Part shown: one piece after another, positions 45,726 to 53,900 of the stretch | How positions within the stretch are numbered: the stretch's first letter is position 1 | Layout: each line of letters begins with the position of its first letter | Source of the DNA: CAIYRG01 sp964494505 | Lineage (GTDB): Bacteria > Pseudomonadota > Alphaproteobacteria > Micropepsales > Micropepsaceae | Reading direction: 5' to 3' | Assembly: GCA_964494505.1 (NCBI GenBank) | Contig: CAZBRO010000001.1 | Location: forward strand, 404,728-468,727 | DNA: 64,000 bases | The notes under the pieces: generated by a model | Told to the model about the DNA's origin: nothing | Databases searched by the model: none | What the model saw: only the letters and a program-made list of their open reading frames with translations | Program-made: the position numbers and the translations under genes

Positions 45726-46562
45726 ATGAATCAAAAGACATCGAAACTCGCATTTCTTTTTGGCTCAGTCGCGCTGTCGGCTGTGAGTGCAGCGGCAGCG
45801 CAAAGCGCATCCCCTGGTTATCCCGATCTTTCGGGAAGTTGGGTTAGCACAAATTCGACTGGACTTCTGAATCCTGCAACGGGTCCCGGTCCAGTAGGCG
45901 ACCTGGAAGGCTATTCGCATTTTGGTTTTGGAGTGGATGAAGCCCATCGCAGGAACACCTCAAGGCCTTGGATCGGCAATTACCGCAGCCCCATTCTTAC
46001 GCCCTGGGCAGCAGACATCCTGAAAAAAGAAGCAGACACCGCTATCGCAGGCGAAGACCCCTTTTGGGCTCAGAGCAATTGCTGGCCGGGAGGGCCCGCG
46101 GCGGTGTTGTGGGCTGATGAACACTACTTCGTTCAGACGCCACGGGTCGTATATATAGTATATGCACGCGATCACGAGGTTCGACGTGTGTATTTGAATC
46201 AATCGCACACAAGAAATCCGGCGCCTTCTTGGTATGGCGAATCAATCGGCCACTATGAAGGCGATACGCTCGTTGTCGACACAATCGGCTTCAACGACAA
46301 ATCGCTCGTCGACCGGTACGGAACGCCGCACAGCGCGGACCTCCATCTCATAGAGCGGTATAAAGTTCTTTCGGATGGCAAGACGCTCGAGGGGATATTG
46401 ACGTACTCCGATCCGAAAGCGTTCTCGACCACATGGTCCGCAGTTGTGAGATACAACCGAGGTTCCGAGCCGATGCCGGAGGCTGCATGTGCTGAAGCGG
46501 CGGGCAATCCCGTTACGGGTAAGTTCTTTCGCTTGCCTACGGCATCAAAGGCTGATTTTTGA
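45726..46562 (+). CDS. PDF-tail exported family protein, member 6 (divergent subtype, AT-richer)
   Basis: A 278-residue exported paralogue and counterpart of member 3. The start MNQKTSKLAFLFGSVALSAV resembles the signal peptide of the large TonB receptor. Then PDLSGSWVSTNSTG, NYRSPILTPWAADILKKEAD, the Cys in SNCWPGGPAAVLW, the core WYGESIGHYEGDTLVVDTIG, RYGTPHSADLHLIERYKVLS, ILTYSDPKAFSTTW, AACAEAAGNPVTG, and the end SKADF. The DNA is visibly richer in A/T than its neighbours (for example around 46140-46170), so this copy may have a separate history. The core has the GESIGHYEGD form shared with members 3 and 7. Confidence 0.82.
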   Translation: MNQKTSKLAFLFGSVALSAVSAAAAQSASPGYPDLSGSWVSTNSTGLLNPATGPGPVGDLEGYSHFGFGVDEAHRRNTSRPWIGNYRSPILTPWAADILKKEADTAIAGEDPFWAQSNCWPGGPAAVLWADEHYFVQTPRVVYIVYARDHEVRRVYLNQSHTRNPAPSWYGESIGHYEGDTLVVDTIGFNDKSLVDRYGTPHSADLHLIERYKVLSDGKTLEGILTYSDPKAFSTTWSAVVRYNRGSEPMPEAACAEAAGNPVTGKFFRLPTASKADF

Positions 46563-46680
46563 AGCGCGCCGACTTGACCATTGCCGCTCTGCCGGAGCGG
46601 GGCGCGGCTCCGCCCAATTTCAAGTCAAACGCTGCCGGACGCAGCCGGCTTTCCGGATTGCCGGTGTGACCAATCCGGGC

Positions 46681-48219
46681 CGGGCAAGGGCACTGCACTG
46701 AAATCACAGCGTGGGGTTGCGCAACGTTAATTCGCTGTCATTGCCTTAGGCGCTGTCATGCGGGTGCAATGCGACGGCCGGCTGTTCAGTGCTCAAACGT
46801 CGTCAATACCTGAATTTGCATATACTCTTTGACGCCCTCGATGCCCGCTCGCCGTCCGATACCGCTTTGCTTGACCCCGCCATAGGGCAGTTTGCGGTTG
46901 ACGCTTTCGGTGCCGTGCGTGTTGACGAACACCGCGCCCGCCTGCAGCCGGCGCGCAAGATCGCAAGCGCGCCCGATATCCCGGCTCCAGATCGACCCGC
47001 CAAAACCATAGATGGTCGCATTCGCACGCGCGATGGCATCGTCCACCTCGCGATACGTCGCGACAGGCACCGCCGGACAAAATTGTTCTTCCGCCATCAA
47101 TGGCGCATCTTCGGCAATGTCGCTGACGACGGTGGGCTGCATAAAATGCCCGCGGGCGAACGTTGCTTTATCCGGAACCTGGCCGAGCACTTGCACCTTC
47201 GCGCCTCGGCTCGCGGCGTCGGCAACGATGCCTCGCGCCCGATCCAGGGCGCGTGCGGTATGCATCGGCCCCATGGTCACGGTCGTGTCCAGACCGTCGC
47301 CGACGACGATCTTGTCGACAGCCCTGGTGAAGGCATCGAGGAATTTGCCCTTGATGGATTCCGGCACGTAGATGCGCTTGATCGCCATGCACACCTGACC
47401 CGTCATCCGGTATACCGAGTTCGCCATGCGACCCATGGCGGCGTCGCCAAGATCGGCATCTTCCAACAGGATCGCGGCGTCGTTGCCGCCGAGCTCCAGG
47501 GTAATGCCTTTGATCGTCTGTGCGGCATTGGCCATGATCTTACGCGCAGCCGGTACACTGCCTGTGAATGCAACCTTGCTCACATCCGGATGCGTGGTGA
47601 GCGTGTCGCCGATTTCGCCCGGCAATCCGGTCACCACATTGAGTATGCCCGCCGGCAGCAGAGGCGCGATCATCTCGATCGCGCGGATGAGCGACAGCGG
47701 ACAGGTCTCCGGCGGCTTCAGCACGACGGTGTTTCCGGCAAGCAAGGCTGGGATGATCTGAAGAAACGCAAGACCTATGGGCGCATTCCAAGGCACGATG
47801 GATACGACAACCCCGAAGGGAAGATAGCCCACAAAGCTTCTGCCGTTGGGCGCTTCGACTTCATGCCGGTCATCCAATTCCGCCGCCAGGTCCAGTGTGA
47901 GGCGCTGGCGTGCAGGAACACCGGCAAGCTCGCCTCGCGCTTCCGGCGTGGTCTTGCCGTTCTCGCGCACGAAGAGAACGGTGCGCTCGTCGATGTCCTT
48001 GCTCAGCCGTTCGAGCAGCGGAGCAATGATCCGCGCCCGTTCGGTGAAACTTTTCGAAGCCCAGACGGGCTGCGCCGCCTTTGCGGCCGCGATTGCGCGC
48101 TCGGCGTCATCCGGCGCGCCACGCGGAATTGTGCCCACCATTTCATCGGGCCGGGCGGGGTTGAACACTTCAATCCGCCGATCGTTGTCAACCCATTCCC
48201 CGCCTATCAGCATCCTGGC
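46681..48219. repeat. Duplicated segment, copy B (aldehyde dehydrogenase and flank)
   Basis: This is the partner of 39538-41076 at an offset of 7,143 bp. The stretch 46785-48184 appears identical in all positions, while 46681-46784 differs at nine sites. Confidence 0.9.
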
Positions 48220-48261
48220 ATGGACCGGCTTCCACTCATTTCTCAAAACCGTTGCTGGCAT
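46786..48261 (-). CDS. Aldehyde dehydrogenase family protein, copy B
   Basis: A 491-residue dehydrogenase with the same catalytic set as copy A (Asn, Glu and Cys in PWNAP, LELGGN and GQVCMA). Its N-terminus reads MPATVLRNEWKPVHARMLIG against MIMSQTTNNWRPIEARMLIG in copy A, and residue 26 is Asn instead of Ser. Every later residue is the same. The diverged but still alignable ends with an identical centre argue that the copies are old and were homogenised recently. It lies antisense to member 6 and next to the LysR gene. Same function expected as copy A, though upstream control may differ. Confidence 0.95.
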   Translation of the reverse strand: MPATVLRNEWKPVHARMLIGGEWVDNDRRIEVFNPARPDEMVGTIPRGAPDDAERAIAAAKAAQPVWASKSFTERARIIAPLLERLSKDIDERTVLFVRENGKTTPEARGELAGVPARQRLTLDLAAELDDRHEVEAPNGRSFVGYLPFGVVVSIVPWNAPIGLAFLQIIPALLAGNTVVLKPPETCPLSLIRAIEMIAPLLPAGILNVVTGLPGEIGDTLTTHPDVSKVAFTGSVPAARKIMANAAQTIKGITLELGGNDAAILLEDADLGDAAMGRMANSVYRMTGQVCMAIKRIYVPESIKGKFLDAFTRAVDKIVVGDGLDTTVTMGPMHTARALDRARGIVADAASRGAKVQVLGQVPDKATFARGHFMQPTVVSDIAEDAPLMAEEQFCPAVPVATYREVDDAIARANATIYGFGGSIWSRDIGRACDLARRLQAGAVFVNTHGTESVNRKLPYGGVKQSGIGRRAGIEGVKEYMQIQVLTTFEH

Positions 48262-48395
48262 TGAGCCCTCCCAATAAGGTTACTTTCCCGCACACAGGCG
48301 TCGATGGAATTTATCTCGGTGGTCTCGAAGTAGCGCACCTGCCGCACGCGGACAAACCCGATTTCGGAGCGCTGCACGAATGGCGTTCGCGCTAG
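48262..48395 (+). pseudogene. Possible 3' remnant of a lost gene ending near an ADKPDF motif
   Basis: An open frame without a start codon reads FPHTGVDGIYLGGLEVAHLP, then HADKPDFGALHEWRSR, and stops at TAG 48393-48395 on the LysR stop region. The ADKPDF piece equals the C-terminus of family members 3 and 7, but here translation goes on for nine more residues. It may be the tail of another gene cut by the ALDH duplication. The evidence is thin. Confidence 0.25.
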
Positions 48396-49429
48396 GCCTT
48401 TCGTCCACCAAAAGCTGGCCCCCCGGAGCTCGTTAGGGATGTACGCGGCCGCGTCACGTCATTTCGCCGATGATTCGTTTGCGCGTCCAGATTTTTGACG
48501 GCTCGTCCGGACGGCATGCTCTGAATGTTGGAATTGACGCCTTTTTGCTTTAGCGCCAGTTCGCGGATAAATGCCAATACAGCGTCCTTTGCTTTGGACC
48601 GCGGCCTGCGCAGGGAATAAGCAAGATAGGCGATCCGCTTTATCGTCGGATTGACGATTTCGGTTGCGACGAGCCGGCCTTTTTCACATTCACGTGCAAC
48701 CGCACCATAGGAGAGGATCGTGGCGCAAATACCCTGTTCCACGAGTTCTTTCATTACCGATATTGATTGCACCTCGAAGCGGATTTTCAGATGAATTCCG
48801 AGCCGGGCCGCACCTGCTTCCATGAGTTCGCGCAGCCCATGCGGACTTGCGGGCATCAAAAGGTCGATATTGGCAAGCTCTGCAAAGTTGATCTTCCTCC
48901 GCCGCGGCTTTGCCTTGGGCGACTGAACGAGGAAGAAATCCTGGACGAACAAGGGATCGCCTGAAACCTTCGCCGAATGCAGCAGTTCGTAACCGATCGC
49001 AATATCGATGCGGCCATTCTCCAACCATTCGAGAAGCACGGAGCTTAATTCGTTGACGAGAACTATGGTGACATTGGGAAACTTCTGCGCGCCGGATTGG
49101 ATTAAAGGATACGCCAGCATCGCTGAAATGCTCGGTGCCATGCCGATAATGATACGCTCGCCCTGCGCGGGAGCTGAATCACACACCGCAGCGCGCGCCA
49201 GTTCGATCCGTTCGAGAATATCGCGCGCATGTTCTAGTAGAATAGCACCTGCGTCCGTCAGTTCCACGCCGCGCGAATGACGCACGAGAAGCTGAACCTT
49301 CAGCCGTTGTTCCAACTGGCGAATCTGGAGCCCGAGAGCAGGCTGCGCGATCCGCAGAATCTCTGCCGCTTTTGTGAAGCTCTTCTGTTCGCTCACGGCA
49401 ACGAAATACATCAGCTTCCGGATATCCAC
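48392..49429 (-). CDS. LysR family transcriptional regulator
   Basis: A 345-residue regulator. The helix-turn-helix (about 1-60) reads LMYFVAVSEQKSFTKAAEIL then RIAQPALGLQIRQLEQRLKV. The effector domain includes IIIGMAPSISAMLAYPLI, RIDIAIGYELLH and EQGICATILSYGAVAREC. It starts at a GTG. The C-terminus has an extra Arg/Ser-rich tail of about 45 residues beyond the usual end. It is divergent from an MFS transporter gene and is the only regulator in the catabolic part, so it is the natural candidate to control 49699-54812 in answer to a pathway intermediate. Confidence 0.9.
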   Translation of the reverse strand: MDIRKLMYFVAVSEQKSFTKAAEILRIAQPALGLQIRQLEQRLKVQLLVRHSRGVELTDAGAILLEHARDILERIELARAAVCDSAPAQGERIIIGMAPSISAMLAYPLIQSGAQKFPNVTIVLVNELSSVLLEWLENGRIDIAIGYELLHSAKVSGDPLFVQDFFLVQSPKAKPRRRKINFAELANIDLLMPASPHGLRELMEAGAARLGIHLKIRFEVQSISVMKELVEQGICATILSYGAVARECEKGRLVATEIVNPTIKRIAYLAYSLRRPRSKAKDAVLAFIRELALKQKGVNSNIQSMPSGRAVKNLDAQTNHRRNDVTRPRTSLTSSGGPAFGGRKA

Positions 49430-49698
49430 GCGATCCTCATGGCCTCACAGATTGTTTGTACCAACATAGGCTATTGCATCGGGCCGGTTATATCCAGTTG
49501 GAGCGATTTCTTCGAGAGGCTGATATTGAGCGTTCGGACACGAGTTTTGCGGGCTTTTGCGGAATTCTTGGGTATGCTGTCGTCGAAGTTTACCGCAAGA
49601 CCCGTCTGCTATGGGAGCTATACTTGAACGGTACTGCTGAGACAGTGCGGTTTTTTCCGTGTAGGATTACAAATAGACCAAGGGCTATCGGGGGGACT

Positions 49699-51108
49699 AT
49701 GACCGAGACGGTCGACGTCGCGGACGTCATCGATTCTCATAAAGTCAGCGGCTATCAGTGCCTCATCGCCTTCATGGCATGGCTCACTTTGTTTCTTGAC
49801 GGCCTTGACAACCAGTCCATCGCCTATATCGCGCCCGCGCTCACCCATGATTGGGATTTGGCTCGCGGCGCGCTCGGCACGGTCTTCTCCTCGGGCGTTC
49901 TTGGGGTGGCTATCGGTGCTCTCGTGATCGGGCCGCTGGCCGACCGCTATGGGCGTAAACGGGTCACCGTGCTGACGGTGTTCTATGTCGCGCTGTTCTC
50001 GCTCATCGTCACGCAAGTACCCGAGATTTCGACGCTGCTGTTGCCCGCACTTCCGGACGCGTCCAATCTGAACGTGCTGATGGTCTTGCGCTTCCTCACC
50101 GGGCTTGGGCTTGGCGCGGCGGTGCCCCTGGCGGTGGTGATCGTCAATGAGTTTGCCCCCAAAGGCAGGCGTGCCGCCATGGTTACGCTGATGGGGTGCG
50201 GCTATGCGATGGGCTCGGCCTCGGGCGGTTTGCTGGCGTCCCATCTGGTTCCGGCTTTCGGCTGGCAGGCGCAATTCTATACCGCGGCCGCGATGACGCT
50301 CGTCATGGCGATGGTGCTACGGACTTGGTTGCCGGAATCGATCCGGCTTTTGACGGTGCAGGGCCGTAGTGACGGCGTTATTGCCATTTTGCGCAAGATA
50401 AACCCAGCGCTGTCCTTCGCGCCGGGCACCCATTTCGTATTGCGCCAGGAGCTGCGCGAACAAAGCGCCAATCAGCTGAGGCTGGTGCGTCTCTTCATGG
50501 AAGGGCGCACCGGCATTACGATTCTGATCTGGCTGTGCCTGTTCATGAACACGCTGGCGCTGAATTATCTGAACAATTGGTTGCCGACCCTGACCACGGA
50601 AACCGGTCTGCCCGAAGCGGCGGCCTTGCGCGCGGCGGCCTCGCTGCAATTCGGCGGCATTCTGGGCGTGATCACGCTCGGCTTTCTTGCCGACCGGTTC
50701 GGCTTTTTCAAGGCGCTGGCAGGTTCCTTCGCCGCAGGGGGCCTGTTCATTGCGGCTATCGGCTGGGCCGGCGGGGCGTTCTATCCGCTGGCCGCGACGA
50801 TCTTCGCCACGGGGTTCTTCAACATCGGCACTCAGATCACCCTTGCCGCGCTGGCTGCTACGCTCTATCCCACTGACATTCGCTCGACCGGCGTCAGTTG
50901 GGCACATGGCATTGCGCGCATCGGCTCGATAATCAGCGTCATGTTCGCCGGCACCATGCTGGCGCTGCATTGGCCGCTGCAGACGATGTATTACCTCGTG
51001 GCGATACCGATGTTCTTCGGTTGCGTGTGGATACTGATCCTTGCCAATGTGCGCGCTAAGACATCGCGAAGTGCGGCGGAGCCGGAAGGCCGCCGCGCCA
51101 TGGCATGA
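49699..51108 (+). CDS. MFS transporter, aromatic acid:H+ symporter (AAHS) type
   Basis: A 469-residue inner-membrane transporter with about 12 helices. Marks are LTLFLDGLDNQSIAYIAPAL in helix 1, the motif GPLADRYGRKRVTVL after helix 2, RFLTGLGLGAAVPLAVVIVN in helix 4, and DIRSTGVSWAHGIARIGSII in the second half. The D-G-L-D-N and G-x-A-V-P patterns fit the AAHS/PcaK group for benzoate-type acids. The ATG at 49699 comes after GGGGGGA; upstream in-frame DNA is not coding. It is the first gene of a unit with a hydrolase, a TPP enzyme and family member 7. Confidence 0.9.
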   Translation: MTETVDVADVIDSHKVSGYQCLIAFMAWLTLFLDGLDNQSIAYIAPALTHDWDLARGALGTVFSSGVLGVAIGALVIGPLADRYGRKRVTVLTVFYVALFSLIVTQVPEISTLLLPALPDASNLNVLMVLRFLTGLGLGAAVPLAVVIVNEFAPKGRRAAMVTLMGCGYAMGSASGGLLASHLVPAFGWQAQFYTAAAMTLVMAMVLRTWLPESIRLLTVQGRSDGVIAILRKINPALSFAPGTHFVLRQELREQSANQLRLVRLFMEGRTGITILIWLCLFMNTLALNYLNNWLPTLTTETGLPEAAALRAAASLQFGGILGVITLGFLADRFGFFKALAGSFAAGGLFIAAIGWAGGAFYPLAATIFATGFFNIGTQITLAALAATLYPTDIRSTGVSWAHGIARIGSIISVMFAGTMLALHWPLQTMYYLVAIPMFFGCVWILILANVRAKTSRSAAEPEGRRAMA

Positions 51109-51259
51109 GCGGCACCTTGAAAGATTCGCATGCAAATGGAGAAATGATTGTCCGATCAGATCAACAGCGGTGCTATCGTCAACGATCGATACAATTCTTT
51201 TGTGATGACGCCGCCCTAACCATCGCGACGCCGGATACTGTTGGAAAAAGGAGCGAAGC

Positions 51260-52120
51260 ATGAGCAGCGATCTCATGGCTCGCGTGAACGACAAATTTGT
51301 CACGGTCGACGGGCTGAAGCTCCGTTACATCGAGAAGGGCGAAGGCCCGCCCGTGCTGTTGCTGCATGGCGCCTCGCTAGGCTCGTCGGCCGATGTGTTC
51401 ATCCGCAATCTTGAGCCGCTCGCCCGCGCCGGATTTCGCGCCATTGCCTTCGACCAACCGGGGTTTGGCCTGTCGGATGTGCCCGCCGATCATTCCGCGG
51501 CCTATCGCCGCGACATCGTCCCGCAATTCATGGACGCCCTCGGTCTGAAACAGGCCGCGCTGGTCGGCCATTCGCAGGCCGGCAATCCGGCTGTGCAGCT
51601 CGCGCTGAAAGAGCCCGGCCGGTACACGCATATTGTCGTGCTCGGCACGGGCAGTCTCTTGCCCCCGCTGGACGGCGCGGGCGAGGACCGCAGCGCAGCG
51701 GTACAGCAGCGGCTGGAGCGGCGCATGGCCGAAGCCGAACCCACCATCGCGGACACCCGCAAGCTGCTCGAAGCGAATCTTTTCCACCACGATCTGATCA
51801 CCCCGGAAGAATTGGCGCTGCGTCATGCGCGCAGCATCGGCAGGAATTTCGAGGCTTTTGTCGCGCGCAATGCGGCGGCTGAAGCCGCGCCGCCCAAGGA
51901 GCCGAAGCTTCCGATATGGCAGCGCCTGATCGAACTGAAAGTGCCGCTGCTGCTGATTTTCGGGCGCAACGACCGCGCCAACGCCGCCGAGCGCGCAACC
52001 CTGCTGAAGCAGAAATATCCGCAGCTCGATGTGCATATTGTCGATGATTGCAAGCATTTGGTGCCGTGGGACGCGGCGGACCAATTCATCCAGCTTGCCG
52101 TTCCGTTCCTGAAATCGTAA
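51260..52120 (+). CDS. Alpha/beta hydrolase, meta-cleavage-product-hydrolase-like
   Basis: A 286-residue cytosolic hydrolase. Catalytic residues are Ser105 in LVGHSQAGNP (nucleophile elbow), Asp238 in IFGRNDRANAAERA and His266 in DDCKHLVPWD. The oxyanion stretch is LLLHGASLGSSADVF. The GRND and CKH-xx-W pattern resembles C-C bond hydrolases of the BphD/MhpC type that cut ring-cleavage products, but an ordinary esterase cannot be ruled out. The TPP enzyme gene begins 12 bp later. Confidence 0.85.
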   Translation: MSSDLMARVNDKFVTVDGLKLRYIEKGEGPPVLLLHGASLGSSADVFIRNLEPLARAGFRAIAFDQPGFGLSDVPADHSAAYRRDIVPQFMDALGLKQAALVGHSQAGNPAVQLALKEPGRYTHIVVLGTGSLLPPLDGAGEDRSAAVQQRLERRMAEAEPTIADTRKLLEANLFHHDLITPEELALRHARSIGRNFEAFVARNAAAEAAPPKEPKLPIWQRLIELKVPLLLIFGRNDRANAAERATLLKQKYPQLDVHIVDDCKHLVPWDAADQFIQLAVPFLKS

Positions 52121-52132
52121 TCGGAGTTTTTC

Positions 52133-53851
52133 GTGGCGATCAAAACCATTGCGTCCGGCACCGTTGCCGATGCCTATCTCGAACTGCTCGCCGACCGCGG
52201 CATCGATTATTTGTTCGCCAATGCCGGCACCGATTTCGCGCCGCTCATCGAGGCCTATGCCAAGGCGCAGGCACATGGCACGAAAGTGCCGAAGCCCATC
52301 ACCGTGCCGCATGAGAACGTCGCCATTGCCATGGCGCAGGGCTACTACTTGAAGACCGGCCGTCCGCAGGCCGTGATGGTGCATGTCAATGTCGGCACCG
52401 CGAATGCGATCTGCGGCCTGATCAATGGCTGGCGCGGCAATATTCCCGTGCTGTTCACCGCCGGCCGCACGCCCTATTCGGAAGAGGGCGTCCTGATGGG
52501 GATGCGCAGCGGCGAAATCCATTGGGCGCAGGAGATGCGGGATCAGCGCGCGATGGTGCGCGAATTCGTCAAATGGGATTATGAACTGCCCAATAGCGAG
52601 GTGCTGGAGTCGGCCGTCGACCGCGCGCTCAACATGACCATGACTGAGCCCATGGGACCGGTTTACATGACGCTACCGCGCGAAGTGCTGGCGGCGCCTA
52701 TAGAGAATTTCCGCTATGCGTCGCCGGCGCGTCATGCGACGCCGTCGCCGGTCTATCCGGATCCCAATGCCATCGATTCCGCAGCCCACTTGCTGGCGGC
52801 GGCGGAATTCCCGCTGATCATCACGCGTTCCGCTGGCCGGGTGGAATCCGATGTGGCGAAGCTTGTGGCGTTGGCCGAGCGGTTTGCCATTCCGGTGTTC
52901 GAGCGCAAGCATCATTTCATGTGCATGCCGGCCAACAGCCCCATGAATCTGGGCGGCAATCCGGAGGCCTATTTCGACGTGGCTGATGTGATCGTCGTGC
53001 TGGAAGCCGATGTGCCCTGGGTGCCAAAGCGCAAGGCGCCGCGGCCCGACGCCAAGATCATCCATATCGGCATGGATCCGATCTTCGCGAATTATCCGTT
53101 GCGGGGATTTCCGTGCGATCTGGCGATCACCGGAATCATCGGGGCGACCCTGCCATTGCTGACCCAGGCGCTCGAGGCGCGTGAGCGGGCCGCCGCGTCC
53201 CGCATCGATGCGCGCCGCAAACGAATTACCGAGGCGCGCGATAAGCTCGACGCGCACGCATCGGCCAGTCTGGCGAAGGTGAAGAACGGTTTGCCCATCC
53301 ACCCCGGCTGGATCAATCATTGTATCGACACCGTGAAGGGCGATGACGGCATCGTCATCAAGGAGGCGCTGACGCCGGCGGAGCATCTGAATTTCACCAA
53401 GCCCGGCACTTATTTTTCGCTCGGACAGGGCGGCGCGCTCGGTTGGGGGCTCGGGACCGCGCTCGGGATGAAGGCGGCGATGCCGGACAAACTCGTGATC
53501 TGCGCGGTCGGCGACGGCTCTTATATGTTCGGCAATCCGATTGCCGCCCATTATGTCGGCAAGGCCGAAAAGCTTCCGACCCTGACCGTGATCTATAACA
53601 ACGAAATGTGGAACGCGGTCCGGCGCAACACCCGCGATGTCTATCCCGACGGCTATGCCGCCAAGAGCAATCGCGAACCGCTGACCTATTTCGAGCCTGG
53701 CACGAGTTATGAGAAGGCCATCGAGACGGTCGGCGGCTACGGGGAACAGGTGACGGACGCAGCCGCGCTGCCCAAGGCCCTGGATCGCGCGCTGGATAGG
53801 GTTGCGTCGGGTCAGCAGGCGCTCCTCAACGTTATCTGCGGCACAGGGTAA
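52133..53851 (+). CDS. Thiamine-pyrophosphate-dependent enzyme (acetolactate synthase/benzoylformate decarboxylase-like)
   Basis: A 572-residue enzyme of the POX/ALS superfamily. The N-terminal domain has the TPP-activating Glu61 in VPHENVAIAMAQGY. A central domain (about 195-350) has no obvious FAD-specific motif. The C-terminal TPP/Mg domain starts with LGQGGALGWGLGTALGMKAA and has the GDG...NN site AVGDGSYMFGNPIAAHYVGK and VIYNNEMWNA. Start is a GTG with CGGAG upstream. Enzymes of this class act on 2-oxo acids (decarboxylation or carboligation), and the context with a ring-cleavage type hydrolase suggests a 2-oxo acid from aromatic breakdown. The exact reaction is open. Confidence 0.88.
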   Translation: MAIKTIASGTVADAYLELLADRGIDYLFANAGTDFAPLIEAYAKAQAHGTKVPKPITVPHENVAIAMAQGYYLKTGRPQAVMVHVNVGTANAICGLINGWRGNIPVLFTAGRTPYSEEGVLMGMRSGEIHWAQEMRDQRAMVREFVKWDYELPNSEVLESAVDRALNMTMTEPMGPVYMTLPREVLAAPIENFRYASPARHATPSPVYPDPNAIDSAAHLLAAAEFPLIITRSAGRVESDVAKLVALAERFAIPVFERKHHFMCMPANSPMNLGGNPEAYFDVADVIVVLEADVPWVPKRKAPRPDAKIIHIGMDPIFANYPLRGFPCDLAITGIIGATLPLLTQALEARERAAASRIDARRKRITEARDKLDAHASASLAKVKNGLPIHPGWINHCIDTVKGDDGIVIKEALTPAEHLNFTKPGTYFSLGQGGALGWGLGTALGMKAAMPDKLVICAVGDGSYMFGNPIAAHYVGKAEKLPTLTVIYNNEMWNAVRRNTRDVYPDGYAAKSNREPLTYFEPGTSYEKAIETVGGYGEQVTDAAALPKALDRALDRVASGQQALLNVICGTG

Positions 53852-53900
53852 ACTGCTATATCCGGCCCGTGGGCCGGCGGGAAAAAGGCAGGAGCAAACC

